A stretch of DNA of 64,000 nucleotides, from positions 178,393-242,392 of the forward strand of contig NZ_FOBS01000002.1 of assembly GCF_900109885.1 (NCBI RefSeq). Direction: 5' to 3'. A program made the position numbers and the translations under genes. Source of the stretch: Syntrophus gentianae. GTDB lineage: Bacteria > Desulfobacterota > Syntrophia > Syntrophales > Syntrophaceae. Position 1 is the first letter of the stretch, and each line of letters opens with the position of its first letter. Below, in pieces: positions 16,096 to 24,533 of this stretch. Below the pieces are notes generated by a model. The model worked only from the letters and a program-made list of their open reading frames with translations. It was not told where the DNA came from and made no database searches.

Positions 16096-18030
16096 TTGAT
16101 CGGCCATCCTGATGTAAATGGTTCCGGTTCCTTACAAAATTCCGATAATCAGCCCCAAAGCCATTTGAATGGTAAATTCCTGTTTCTCGCCCTGGGCGCC
16201 CTAGGCGTTGTCTTCGGCGATCTGGGAACCAGTCCGCTCTATACAATCCGGGAGTGCTTTTACGGAATTCACGCGATCGCGCTCACCAAAGCAAATCTCC
16301 TGGGAACCCTTTCCCTGATCTTCTGGTCGCTGACCATGGTGGTCAGCATCAAATACGTCATCTTTATTCTGCGGGCGGACAACCGGGGGGAAGGCGGGAT
16401 ATTCGCCCTCCTGGGCCTGATCCCAACCTCGGCGGGGAAAATTACCCCTCACAGGCGTTCCATGGCGGCTCTGGCCGGCATCCTGGCCGCAGGACTTCTC
16501 TATGGAGACGGGATCATTACACCGGCCATCTCCGTCCTTTCCGCCATAGAAGGCCTGGAGATCGCCACCCGGGCGGCGGCACCGGCCATTCTGCCCCTGA
16601 CCTGTCTCGTTCTCCTGGGACTCTTTCTGGTGCAACGCCGGGGTACGGCGGACATCGGAAAGATTTTCGGTCCGATCATGCTCTTGTGGTTTGCCGCGAT
16701 CGCTGCACTGGGCATCGTTCAGATCCTGAATGAGCCGCGTGTTCTCCGGGCGGTCAACCCGATTCATGCCTTTAATTTTTTCCTCAACAACAAGTTCCAT
16801 GGCCTCGTTGTCCTTGGTTCCGTGGTCCTCTGCATCACCGGTGGAGAGGCCCTTTACGCCGATCTGGGTCATTTCGGCCGCAATCCGATTCGCTTTTCCT
16901 GGCTGGCCATTGCCTATCCGGCTCTGCTGCTCAACTATTTCGGTCAGGGTGCCCTTCTCCTTATCTCTCCGGAGATGAAGATCAACCCCTTTTATGGCAC
17001 GGTTCCCTCATTCCTCCTTTATCCCATGGTCTGTCTGTCCACGGTCGCGACGGTCATCGCCTCCCAGGCGCTCATTTCCGGGGTTTATTCTCTTACTCAG
17101 CAGGCCATTCAACTGGGTTTTTTTCCCCGCATCCGGATTGTTCACACCTCCAGTGAAATGCGGGGCCAGATCTACATTCCCTTTATCAATTATACCCTGA
17201 TGCTTGCCTGCATAGGCGTTGTCCTCGGCTTCGGCGGCTCAGGGGGACTGGCCGGGGCCTATGGCATTGCGGTGACCGGAACGATGGCGGTCACCTCTCT
17301 TCTTTACTTCCTCGTCCTGATTCATCGATGGAGATGGCCTTTCTGGAAGGCTTTTCCACTCGTTTCGCTCTTTCTCCTCTTCGACGTATCCTTCCTGGGA
17401 GCAAATCTTCTGAAAGTGCTCGATGGCGGGTGGTTTACCCTGCTGGCCGCCCTGCTCATCACCGTCGCGATGACCACCTGGCGGAGAGGACGGGAAGAGC
17501 TCAACCGGAAGCTGCAGACCGAAAGGCTTCCCGTAGAGTTTTTCCTCGAAGAGGTGGCGAAACACAAGCTTGGCCGGGTGCCTGGAACGGCGGTCTTCAT
17601 GACCCTTTCCCCAACGGGGACGCCTCCGACGCTTCTTCACCACGTGAAGCACATCCACACGCTCCATGAACAGGTCCTACTGCTCACCATCCGCTCGGTG
17701 GACGTGCCGACCGTTCCGGCAAAAGAAAGAGTCTCCGTCCAGGAGCTGGGCCAGGGATTTTACCGGATTGAGGCGCTGAACGGCTTCATGCAGACGCCCG
17801 ATGTGCCGCTCATTTTGAAGCTCGCTTCCGGTTACGGACTGAAAACGGACCCCATGACCACGACCTTCTACCTGGGCAGAGAGGCACTGCTCACCACGGG
17901 TGATTCAAAAATGTTCCGCTGGCGAAAGGCCCTGTTTGCCTTCATGTCCCGCAACGCCGGGACTCCCGCCGCCTACTTCAATCTGCCGGTCAACCGGGTG
18001 GTGGAGCTGGGCGCTCAGGTTGAACTCTAA
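16096..18030 (+). CDS. kup: Kup-family potassium transporter, copy 2 (644 aa)
   Basis: Same length and architecture as copy 1: GVVFGDLGTSPLYTIRE, YGDGIITPAISVLSAIEG, GGEALYADLGHFG, NYFGQGALLL, and a C-terminal domain ending NRVVELGAQVEL. The TTG start at 16096 has a strong GGGGGAGGTG site 7 bases ahead. Differences from copy 1 cluster at the N-terminus and in scattered positions, for example YGDG against CGEG in the third helix region. It is controlled by the c-di-AMP riboswitch just upstream, which ties K+ uptake to the second messenger. Copy 1 should escape this control. Confidence 0.95.
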   Translation: MIGHPDVNGSGSLQNSDNQPQSHLNGKFLFLALGALGVVFGDLGTSPLYTIRECFYGIHAIALTKANLLGTLSLIFWSLTMVVSIKYVIFILRADNRGEGGIFALLGLIPTSAGKITPHRRSMAALAGILAAGLLYGDGIITPAISVLSAIEGLEIATRAAAPAILPLTCLVLLGLFLVQRRGTADIGKIFGPIMLLWFAAIAALGIVQILNEPRVLRAVNPIHAFNFFLNNKFHGLVVLGSVVLCITGGEALYADLGHFGRNPIRFSWLAIAYPALLLNYFGQGALLLISPEMKINPFYGTVPSFLLYPMVCLSTVATVIASQALISGVYSLTQQAIQLGFFPRIRIVHTSSEMRGQIYIPFINYTLMLACIGVVLGFGGSGGLAGAYGIAVTGTMAVTSLLYFLVLIHRWRWPFWKAFPLVSLFLLFDVSFLGANLLKVLDGGWFTLLAALLITVAMTTWRRGREELNRKLQTERLPVEFFLEEVAKHKLGRVPGTAVFMTLSPTGTPPTLLHHVKHIHTLHEQVLLLTIRSVDVPTVPAKERVSVQELGQGFYRIEALNGFMQTPDVPLILKLASGYGLKTDPMTTTFYLGREALLTTGDSKMFRWRKALFAFMSRNAGTPAAYFNLPVNRVVELGAQVEL

Positions 18031-18089
18031 AAGAAAAAAGCCTCCGGCTTCGCAGGCAACAGAATCGCCTCCGCTGGGACTTTGCGAGC

Positions 18090-18130
18090 AAAAAAGGGGA
18101 TCGCCCGATTGCTCCCCGGCGATCCCCTTT
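18090..18130 (-). terminator. Bidirectional terminator between kup copy 2 and the zraP-like gene
   Basis: AAAGGGGATCGCC (18093-18105) pairs with GGCGATCCCCTTT (18118-18130). On the reverse strand it is followed by six Ts, making a strong terminator for the zraP-like gene. On the forward strand it may also end the kup transcript. Confidence 0.8.
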
Positions 18131-18193
18131 GGTTATGGGGAAGGCGTTGACGGCCCTCCCCGAAATGACGTTTGTTGACTATTCGCTCCCTGT

Positions 18194-18721
18194 CTAATCC
18201 GCTGCCGGACCCATCATCATGCCGGGGCCATGACCGGGACCATGCCCGGGACCGTTACCAGGACCCATTCCGTGCCCCATGCCCGGACCCATCCCGGGAC
18301 CGGAGCAGGCTCCACCGGGACCAAAGCCTTTGAATTGCTCCCGCTGTTCCGGAGTCAGGAGTTTGTAAACGGCCCACTGATAGCTGGTCCTCTTGTCGTG
18401 AATCTGATCCCGAAGGACTCGGACTTCCTTGTCCAGGGCCGTGATTTTGGCCTGATCCAGGTTCTTTTCCTGCCAGAGGAGTCTCAGGTCGCCCTTTTTG
18501 CTGAACAACTTGTCCTGAAGCGGCTTGATGTCCTTCAAATGAGCGGTCCGCATCTCCGTCAGTTTGGCTTTCTGGTCCACTGTCAGGTTCAATCCCGGAT
18601 ATTTTGTAATATCACCGCAGGGACCATCCCCATGTCCTCTCCATCCCCGATAGGCAAAAGAGGGTACAGCGACTGCCGCCACGAGGACCAACACGGCCAT
18701 CATCGTCAGTACTTTTTTCAT
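18194..18721 (-). CDS. ZraP/Spy-like periplasmic metal-binding protein
   Basis: The ATG at 18721 follows an AAGGAG site and gives a 175-residue protein. Residues 1-23 are a signal peptide ending SFA. The middle is helical with an LTVDQKAKL segment and later LTPEQREQF, the LTxxQ-type motif of CpxP/Spy/ZraP proteins. The C-terminus is a G, P, M and H tract (GPGMGHGMGPGNGPGHGPGH) suited to metal binding. In enterobacteria ZraP is a zinc-binding periplasmic chaperone that feeds back on ZraSR. Here the kinase and regulator genes lie divergently next door and the promoter is of the sigma-54 type, so the same circuit is likely. The metal is unknown. Confidence 0.82.
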   Translation of the reverse strand: MKKVLTMMAVLVLVAAVAVPSFAYRGWRGHGDGPCGDITKYPGLNLTVDQKAKLTEMRTAHLKDIKPLQDKLFSKKGDLRLLWQEKNLDQAKITALDKEVRVLRDQIHDKRTSYQWAVYKLLTPEQREQFKGFGPGGACSGPGMGPGMGHGMGPGNGPGHGPGHGPGMMMGPAAD

Positions 18722-18765
18722 GATTTTTTGCTCCTTTCTTGACTTTTTTCTTTGCTTTTCTATAG

Positions 18766-18781
18766 GGCAACAGTTGTGCCA
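18766..18781 (-). promoter_or_regulatory. Sigma-54 promoter of the zraP-like gene
   Basis: On the reverse strand it reads TGGCAC-AACTG-TTGCC, matching the -24/-12 consensus with correct 10-base spacing between GG and GC. Transcription would begin about 30 bases before the ATG. The divergent NtrC-type regulator with a GAFTGA motif is the likely activator. Confidence 0.75.
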
Positions 18782-18855
18782 AGGAGAAAGCATCACTCAT
18801 CTAGTTGATATTAAATGAATAATTTTTTATGACTTGCCTCTTTTAATCATAGCGC

Positions 18856-18914
18856 GAGAAAACATGGATAATAAGTATCCAATTGTGGTATCCACTTGCA
18901 TACAGTGTATCCAA
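18856..18914 (+). repeat. Dispersed TATCCA element, copy A
   Basis: About 59 bases with TATCCA at 18876, 18889 and 18908. The same three boxes with the same 13- and 19-base steps recur at 37030, 37043 and 37062 (TAGCCA), with AATAAGTATCCA and GAGA-AAA flanks also alike. It may be a decayed transposon end or a multi-site binding element. Confidence 0.6.
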
Positions 18915-18961
18915 CCCAAAGACAGAACGCCCTGCCTCCCTCCAGGAACAGGGCGGAACGG

Positions 18962-20773
18962 ATGGGCAGTCTCATGAAAAAGGCGCATAAAAAATCCTCC
19001 TTGAGGAATTTCTGGGTGATGATCCCCCCGTGGGTCATCCTGGGGGCGCTCCTCGTGCTGATCCCGATTTTCGCTTATATCACCCTGGGAAATATCCATC
19101 GGGAGAAAGAGCTCACCACCCGTCTTTTGATCGAAAAAGGCGAGGCCTTGATCCGATCCTTCGAGGCGGGCGCCCGGACGGGGGCCGGCCTCGAGTGGGG
19201 CAGCGTCCAGCTCCGGAAGCTTGTCATCGAAACGGCCCGGCAGCCGGGGGTGGATTACCTCATTCTTGCCGATACGCAGGGGGTCATCCTGGCGGACAGC
19301 GATCCCTCCATGGTGGGGGAGTTATACGGATGGGATCTGAATCTCAAGACGGCAGCCCGGCAGACTCAGGTGGCTTGGCGCCGGATCGCCAACGCCCAAG
19401 GCGCCGACACCTTTGAAGTTTACCGGGGGTTTTCAACCGCGGAGGGCTCTATTCCGGGATTCGGAAAAGAGACGGATTCCCCCGATAAGGGTACCCAGGA
19501 CGGTAGGAACGGAAAGAATGTCCGCTCCTACCCCGGCTATATTATTTTTGTCGGGCTGGACATGGGACCCATCCTTGAAGCCAGGAAGCAGGATACGCGA
19601 AATGCCGTCATCACCGGTTTAGCGCTCCTTCTCATCGGTTTTGCCGGAATGATTTCCCTGTTCCTGGCCCAAGGCTATCGATCGGTCCGGGGCTCCCTTT
19701 CCCAGGCCAGGGCCTTCTCCGACAGCCTGGTGAATCACATGCCCATCGGGCTGGTGGCCATGGATCCCGAGAAAAGGCTCATCGCCTGGAATGAGACGGC
19801 GGAAGCCGTTTTCGGGTTGCCGTTCAGGGATGTTCTTGGTAAAAGGGCCGCGGAAGTCCTGCCCGATTGTTTTATGGAAATGCCGGAAGCCCTCAGCATG
19901 GCGCAACCGATTCTGGAAAGGGAAAGGGATTGCCCCGTCGGCGAGGGACGGACGATTCCTCTGGAAATCATTGCCACAAGACTCCAGGACGATGAAGGGG
20001 CTTTTTTCGGATACGCAATCCTTTTCCGGGATCTGACGGAGGTACAGCGCCTCAAGAGCGAAGTGGAGCGCAATCGTCGGCTGGCGGCCATCGGCAGCCT
20101 GGCCGCCGGCGTGGCTCACGAAATCCGGAATCCCCTGAGCTCCATCAAGGGGTTTGCCACTTACCTGCGGGAACGGTACCGGGACAACCCGGAAGACCAA
20201 CAGGTGACGGATATCATGATCCAGGAGGTGGAACGGCTGAACCGCGTCATCGGCCAGCTTCTGGAGTTTTCCCGCCCCCTGACCCTGAACCGGAAAGTGG
20301 CGGCCATTGAACCGATCCTTCGTCATACCCTGAAAATGGTCGAGGCCCAGGCACAGGAAAAAGGCGTGGCTCTGATGACCGATTTTTCCAACCCGGTTCC
20401 CGATCTTTTTCTGGATACCGACAAAATGACCCAGGTCTTTCTCAATCTGACCCTCAATGCCTTAAACGCCATGGAAAAAGGGGGAACGCTCTCCCTTACG
20501 CTCGCCCAGCCTGACGCGCAAAGCGTCCGGGTGGAAATTTCCGATACGGGCACAGGAATCGGCAAAGAGGAACTGGGGCGGATCTTTGATCCCTATTTCA
20601 CCACCCGCGCTTCCGGAACCGGCCTGGGACTGCCTATTGCCCAGCGGATCGTCGAGGCCCATGGCGGAGAGATCCGCGTAAGCAGCGAACTCGGCAAGGG
20701 AACGGTTTTCTCCGTTCTTCTGCCCTGCCGGGAAGTCTCATCCGAACAGATCGAAACGGAGATGCCATCATGA
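18962..20773 (+). CDS. Membrane histidine kinase, ZraS-like
   Basis: I took the ATG at 18962 (MGSLMKKAHKKSS); 18974 is also possible. A first membrane helix (about 18-40) and a second near residues 220-245 flank a periplasmic sensor of about 180 residues. A PAS domain (about 265-380), the phospho-acceptor box AAGVAHEIRNPLSSIKGFA and an HATPase domain with NALNAM, DTGTGIG and GTGLGLPIA follow. This is the ZraS/AtoS-type layout. It ends in an ATGA overlap with the NtrC-type regulator gene, so the two form one operon. The divergent zraP-like gene suggests it senses metal or envelope stress. Confidence 0.88.
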   Translation: MGSLMKKAHKKSSLRNFWVMIPPWVILGALLVLIPIFAYITLGNIHREKELTTRLLIEKGEALIRSFEAGARTGAGLEWGSVQLRKLVIETARQPGVDYLILADTQGVILADSDPSMVGELYGWDLNLKTAARQTQVAWRRIANAQGADTFEVYRGFSTAEGSIPGFGKETDSPDKGTQDGRNGKNVRSYPGYIIFVGLDMGPILEARKQDTRNAVITGLALLLIGFAGMISLFLAQGYRSVRGSLSQARAFSDSLVNHMPIGLVAMDPEKRLIAWNETAEAVFGLPFRDVLGKRAAEVLPDCFMEMPEALSMAQPILERERDCPVGEGRTIPLEIIATRLQDDEGAFFGYAILFRDLTEVQRLKSEVERNRRLAAIGSLAAGVAHEIRNPLSSIKGFATYLRERYRDNPEDQQVTDIMIQEVERLNRVIGQLLEFSRPLTLNRKVAAIEPILRHTLKMVEAQAQEKGVALMTDFSNPVPDLFLDTDKMTQVFLNLTLNALNAMEKGGTLSLTLAQPDAQSVRVEISDTGTGIGKEELGRIFDPYFTTRASGTGLGLPIAQRIVEAHGGEIRVSSELGKGTVFSVLLPCREVSSEQIETEMPS

Positions 20774-22128
20774 AAAAAACCAGTGAGATTCTTGTTGTTG
20801 ATGATGATTTTGCCCACCGGACGATGCTCAAGACCTTGATTGGCGGCTGGAGATATGCCGTTTCCGAGGCCGATGACGGGGAATCCGCCATTGAAGCCGT
20901 CCGCCGGCGCCCCTTTGACCTGGTTCTTATGGATATCCGCATGGTCCGGGTTTCCGGAATCGAGGCCCTGGAAGAGATCCGGCAGATCAACCCGGCGCTG
21001 CCGATCATCCTCATGACCGCATACGCCTCCGTGGAGACCGCCGTGGAGGCTTTAAAGAAAGGGGCATACGACTATCTGACCAAACCCCTTGATTTCGACG
21101 AACTCCGGCTGGTTCTGGAAAGGGGGCTGGAACACACGCATCTGAAGGAGGAAAATCTCCTCCTGAAGGAGCGTCTGGGACTCCGCTTTGACCGGCGCAA
21201 TCTCATCGGCCGCAGCGAGGCCATGACCGGGCTTCTCGACCTGGTGGCCCAGGTGGCCCCCTCGGAGGCAACGGTCCTCATCAGCGGAGAATCCGGAACG
21301 GGAAAGGAAATCATCGCCGCCGCCATCCATTACAACAGTCTGCGGAAGGACGGACCTTTCGTGAAGATCAACTGCGCCGCCATTACGGAGACGCTGCTGG
21401 AGTCGGAACTCTTCGGGCACGAAAAAGGGGCCTTTACGGGAGCCGATCGCCGCAAGGAAGGAAAGTTCCGTCAGGCAAACGGCGGAACCATCCTGCTTGA
21501 CGAGGTCAGTGAGATGTCCCTGGCCATGCAGGTGAAGCTGCTTCGGGTCCTTCAGGAGCGGGAAATCACCCGGGTCGGCGGGGAAGAGGTGATCCCGATC
21601 GACGTCCGGGTCATTACCGCCACCAACCGGGACCTTGTCCGGGAAATCGCCGCCGGGCATTTCCGGGAAGACCTCTACTATCGGCTCAATGTGGTGACCC
21701 TCCAGGTGCCGCCTCTGCGTGAGCGGAGGGAGGATATCCCCCTTCTGGCCATTCATTTCCTGAAGGAATTCGCCGACAAGAACCACAAGGAAATCAAGGG
21801 ATTTACCCCTCGCGCCCTGGATCGGATGCTTCGTTATCCCTGGCCCGGCAACGTGCGGGAACTGATGAATACCGTGGAGCGCGGCGTGGTCCTTTCCCGT
21901 TCGGACTACCTGGACGAGTCGGATCTCTCTCCCGTTCTCATGGAAAATGTCCCCGGGAAAGAAAATCATGGGGCGGCCGTCGAAGAATTTTCGCTGGAGA
22001 GTGTGGAGAAGATCACGATCCTGAAAACCCTGGAGGAAGTGGGCGGCAACAAGAGCGAGGCGGCGCGGCGTCTGGGCATCACCCGGCGGACTCTCCACCA
22101 GAAGCTGAGGAAATATGGAATGATGTGA
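20770..22128 (+). CDS. NtrC-family sigma-54 response regulator, ZraR-like
   Basis: The protein (452 aa) has three parts. A receiver domain (about 6-120) carries phospho-acceptor D55 in VLMDIRM. An AAA+ domain (about 145-375) has Walker A GESGTGKE, the sigma-54 contact loop GAFTGA and Walker B GTILLDEV. A Fis-type helix-turn-helix at the C-terminus has NKSEAARRLGITRRTLHQKL. It activates sigma-54 promoters when phosphorylated. The start overlaps the kinase stop by four bases. The nearest target is the sigma-54 promoter of the zraP-like gene at 18766. Confidence 0.95.
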   Translation: MKKTSEILVVDDDFAHRTMLKTLIGGWRYAVSEADDGESAIEAVRRRPFDLVLMDIRMVRVSGIEALEEIRQINPALPIILMTAYASVETAVEALKKGAYDYLTKPLDFDELRLVLERGLEHTHLKEENLLLKERLGLRFDRRNLIGRSEAMTGLLDLVAQVAPSEATVLISGESGTGKEIIAAAIHYNSLRKDGPFVKINCAAITETLLESELFGHEKGAFTGADRRKEGKFRQANGGTILLDEVSEMSLAMQVKLLRVLQEREITRVGGEEVIPIDVRVITATNRDLVREIAAGHFREDLYYRLNVVTLQVPPLRERREDIPLLAIHFLKEFADKNHKEIKGFTPRALDRMLRYPWPGNVRELMNTVERGVVLSRSDYLDESDLSPVLMENVPGKENHGAAVEEFSLESVEKITILKTLEEVGGNKSEAARRLGITRRTLHQKLRKYGMM

Positions 22129-22240
22129 ATCCTTCCCTGCATAAAAGAAAAAAGCCTGAGTATCTGGGGCAACGACCGATCCCGGAATTCACAGAATCTG
22201 ATCAATACGGTCAGGTAAAACGTGTCAAAGAGGGGAAAAA

Positions 22241-24052
22241 ATGAGGGATCAAGTTTTAGCCGGTCTAGACATCAAGCAGGAGTTGATCGTTCTTCACCGG
22301 CGGATATCTGAACTGGAAAAAAGAAACGCCCGGATCAGGAAGGTGGTAGACGCACTCCGCCGTTCCAAACGAAAGTTGTCCGTCGAAAAACAGATCGCCG
22401 ATATTTTTCTCACCTGCCCCGATGAGGAGATGTATGGGGAGGTGCTGAATGTCGTCCTGAAAGTCCAGGAAAGTCAATACGGAGTCTTCGGTTACATCGA
22501 TGAGGACGGCGCCCTCGTTATGCCCTCCCTGTCCCGCAACGCCTGGCAGGAAGATTCGGTTCCGGAAAAAAGCATCCTCTTCCAGCGGGAATTCTGGGAC
22601 AATGGCCTGTGGGAACAGGCCCTTCGAGAAAAGAGATCCTTCTACGACAACATTCCGTTGCTCATCCCGGAAGGTCATGTTCCGATTTACCGGTTCCTGA
22701 CGGTTCCCATCCTTTTCCACGAGGAGGTCATCGGTCTGCTCTCGGTGGCCAACAAGGAAAAGGACTATACGGAGGAAGACCGGAAAATACAGGAAACCAT
22801 TGCCGGCCATATTTCCCCGATTCTCCATGCCCGGCTGCAAAGGGATCGGCAGGAGAAAGAACGGAAGCGGGCGGAGGAGGAACAGAAACGCCTTGAGGAA
22901 TGTCTGCACCGTGCGGAGAAGATGGAAGTCCTGGGAACCATGGCCGGCGGCGTCGCCCATGATCTCAACAACATCCTGGGCGTCCTGGTGGGATACTCGG
23001 AACTGCTTTTATTGAAAATGCCGGAAAACAGTCCCTACCGGAATTACATATCGAATATCCTGGAATCGGGGAAAAAGAGCGCGGCGATCATCCAGGATCT
23101 CCTTACCCTCACCCGCAGAGGCGTGGCCGTATCCGAGGTGCTCAACTTGAACAAAATTGTTTCAGACTATCTCAAGACGCCCGAATTCGACATGTTAAAA
23201 TCCCTCCATCCCGGCGTAACCTTCCGAGCGGATCTGGATCCGGATCTGTTGAACATGAACGGCTCGCCGGTGCACCTGCTCAAGATGGTCATGAATCTCG
23301 TGTCCAATGCCGCAGAGGCTTCCTTCGCCCAGGGAAAAGTGACGATCTCTACGGAGAACCGGTATCTCGAGTCGCCTGTCTCCGGATATGACGATGTACG
23401 GGCAGGCGAACACCTCGTCCTTACGGTATCCGATCGGGGAAAGGGTATCGCTCCCGAGGATATCGGCAGGATTTTCGAGCCTTTTTACACCAAAAAGGTG
23501 ATGGGAAGAAGCGGAACGGGGTTGGGCCTGGCCGTGGTCTGGGGCGCCGTCAAGGACCACGAGGGATATATTGACGTAAAGAGCACGGAAGGCAAGGGAA
23601 GCACCTTTACGCTGTACTTCCCGGTGGTTCGGGAAAAAGAGGCCACGGAACAGCAGCCGGTCTCCCTGCTGCAATATCAGGGGAAGAATGAATCGGTTCT
23701 GGTCGTGGACGATGTGGAAGGGCAACGGCAGCTCGCCTCGAGCATCCTGACCATGCTGGGCTATCAGGTCACGGCCGTTTCCAGTGGGGAAGAGGCCGTG
23801 GAATACCTGCGGAAGAACAGGGCGGACCTTCTGGTTCTCGACATGATCATGACGCCGGGCATCGACGGCCTGGAGACCTATCGGAGAATCCTGGAAATTT
23901 CCCCGCAGCAGAAAGCGGTTATCGTCAGCGGATTTTCGGAAACGGAAAGGGTTCGGGAAGTCCAGAGACTGGGAGCGGGGGCCTATATCCGGAAACCTTA
24001 CCTGATGGAAAAGATCGGTCTCGCAATCCGGCGGGAACTGGATCGGAAATGA
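22241..24052 (+). CDS. Hybrid histidine kinase: GAF, kinase core, receiver (603 aa)
   Basis: The ATG at 22241 has a GAGGGG site. A short N-terminal coiled coil is followed by a GAF domain (about 55-200), a second coiled coil, the acceptor box GGVAHDLNNILGVLVGYSELL, an HATPase domain (NLVSNAAEA, DRGKGI, GTGLGLAVVWG) and a C-terminal receiver domain with LVLDMIMTPG and the lysine in YIRKPY. No membrane segment is visible, so it is a soluble sensor. The receiver at the end usually phosphorelays or modulates the kinase. No partner regulator lies beside it; the ZraR-like gene ends 112 bases upstream and may be co-transcribed. Confidence 0.9.
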   Translation: MRDQVLAGLDIKQELIVLHRRISELEKRNARIRKVVDALRRSKRKLSVEKQIADIFLTCPDEEMYGEVLNVVLKVQESQYGVFGYIDEDGALVMPSLSRNAWQEDSVPEKSILFQREFWDNGLWEQALREKRSFYDNIPLLIPEGHVPIYRFLTVPILFHEEVIGLLSVANKEKDYTEEDRKIQETIAGHISPILHARLQRDRQEKERKRAEEEQKRLEECLHRAEKMEVLGTMAGGVAHDLNNILGVLVGYSELLLLKMPENSPYRNYISNILESGKKSAAIIQDLLTLTRRGVAVSEVLNLNKIVSDYLKTPEFDMLKSLHPGVTFRADLDPDLLNMNGSPVHLLKMVMNLVSNAAEASFAQGKVTISTENRYLESPVSGYDDVRAGEHLVLTVSDRGKGIAPEDIGRIFEPFYTKKVMGRSGTGLGLAVVWGAVKDHEGYIDVKSTEGKGSTFTLYFPVVREKEATEQQPVSLLQYQGKNESVLVVDDVEGQRQLASSILTMLGYQVTAVSSGEEAVEYLRKNRADLLVLDMIMTPGIDGLETYRRILEISPQQKAVIVSGFSETERVREVQRLGAGAYIRKPYLMEKIGLAIRRELDRK

Positions 24053-24083
24053 GAAGGCCCGAGGGCAGGTAAAAGGCCGGAAG

Positions 24084-24120
24084 GGATGAACATCAACCTA
24101 TCAGCGGTTGATGTTCATCC
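24084..24120. terminator. Perfect 15-bp hairpin between convergent genes
   Basis: GGATGAACATCAACC (24084-24098) pairs perfectly with GGTTGATGTTCATCC (24106-24120) around a 7-base loop. It lies between the hybrid kinase and glnK, which converge. There is no T-run, so it may be bidirectional or stabilise transcript ends. Confidence 0.55.
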
Positions 24121-24177
24121 GGACGCCGGTCATTTTGTGGATATTTTCCAATTTCCGTCAAAGGGCTTGTAAAATGC

Positions 24178-24519
24178 TTATCCGATGGCCTCGGAACCGC
24201 GTTCGCCGGTGCCGATCCGGACGCATTCCTGCAGGTCCAGAACGAAGATCTTGCCGTCTCCGGCCTCGCCGCTATGGGCACCCTTGGCAATGGCCATAAG
24301 AGTCTTCTCCACATAGTCCTCGTTGACGGCGATATCCAGTCTCACTTTCCGCAGGAGGCCGCCTGCCTCGCGCGTTCCCCGGTAAACCTCCGTATATCCC
24401 TTCTGCCGGCCCTGTCCAAGGACGTTGGAAACGGTCATCAGGTTCACATTCACGGCTTCCAGGGCTTCTTTCACTTCTTCCAGCTTGTGCGGCTGGATAA
24501 TGGCAACAATCAGTTTCAT
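24178..24519 (-). CDS. glnK: P-II nitrogen regulatory protein (GlnK type), lacking Tyr51
   Basis: A 113-residue P-II protein with the signature GRQKGYTEVYRG in the T-loop and GKIFVLDLQECVRIGTGERG at the end. It should trimerise, bind ATP/ADP and 2-oxoglutarate and block AmtB. R47, needed to plug the AmtB pore, is kept. Position 51, the uridylylated tyrosine in enterobacteria (RGAEY), is E here (RGTREAGG). Control by GlnD-type uridylylation at this site is therefore excluded, leaving effector binding alone. It lies 14 bases after amtB in the same transcript. Confidence 0.93.
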   Translation of the reverse strand: MKLIVAIIQPHKLEEVKEALEAVNVNLMTVSNVLGQGRQKGYTEVYRGTREAGGLLRKVRLDIAVNEDYVEKTLMAIAKGAHSGEAGDGKIFVLDLQECVRIGTGERGSEAIG

Positions 24520-24533
24520 GATGTTTTCCCTCC

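Noticed and set aside
18887..18902. TGGTAT-CCAC-TTGCA as a sigma-54 promoter for the ZraS-like kinase
   Set aside because: Spacing is one base short, and the bases belong to the repeated TATCCA element.
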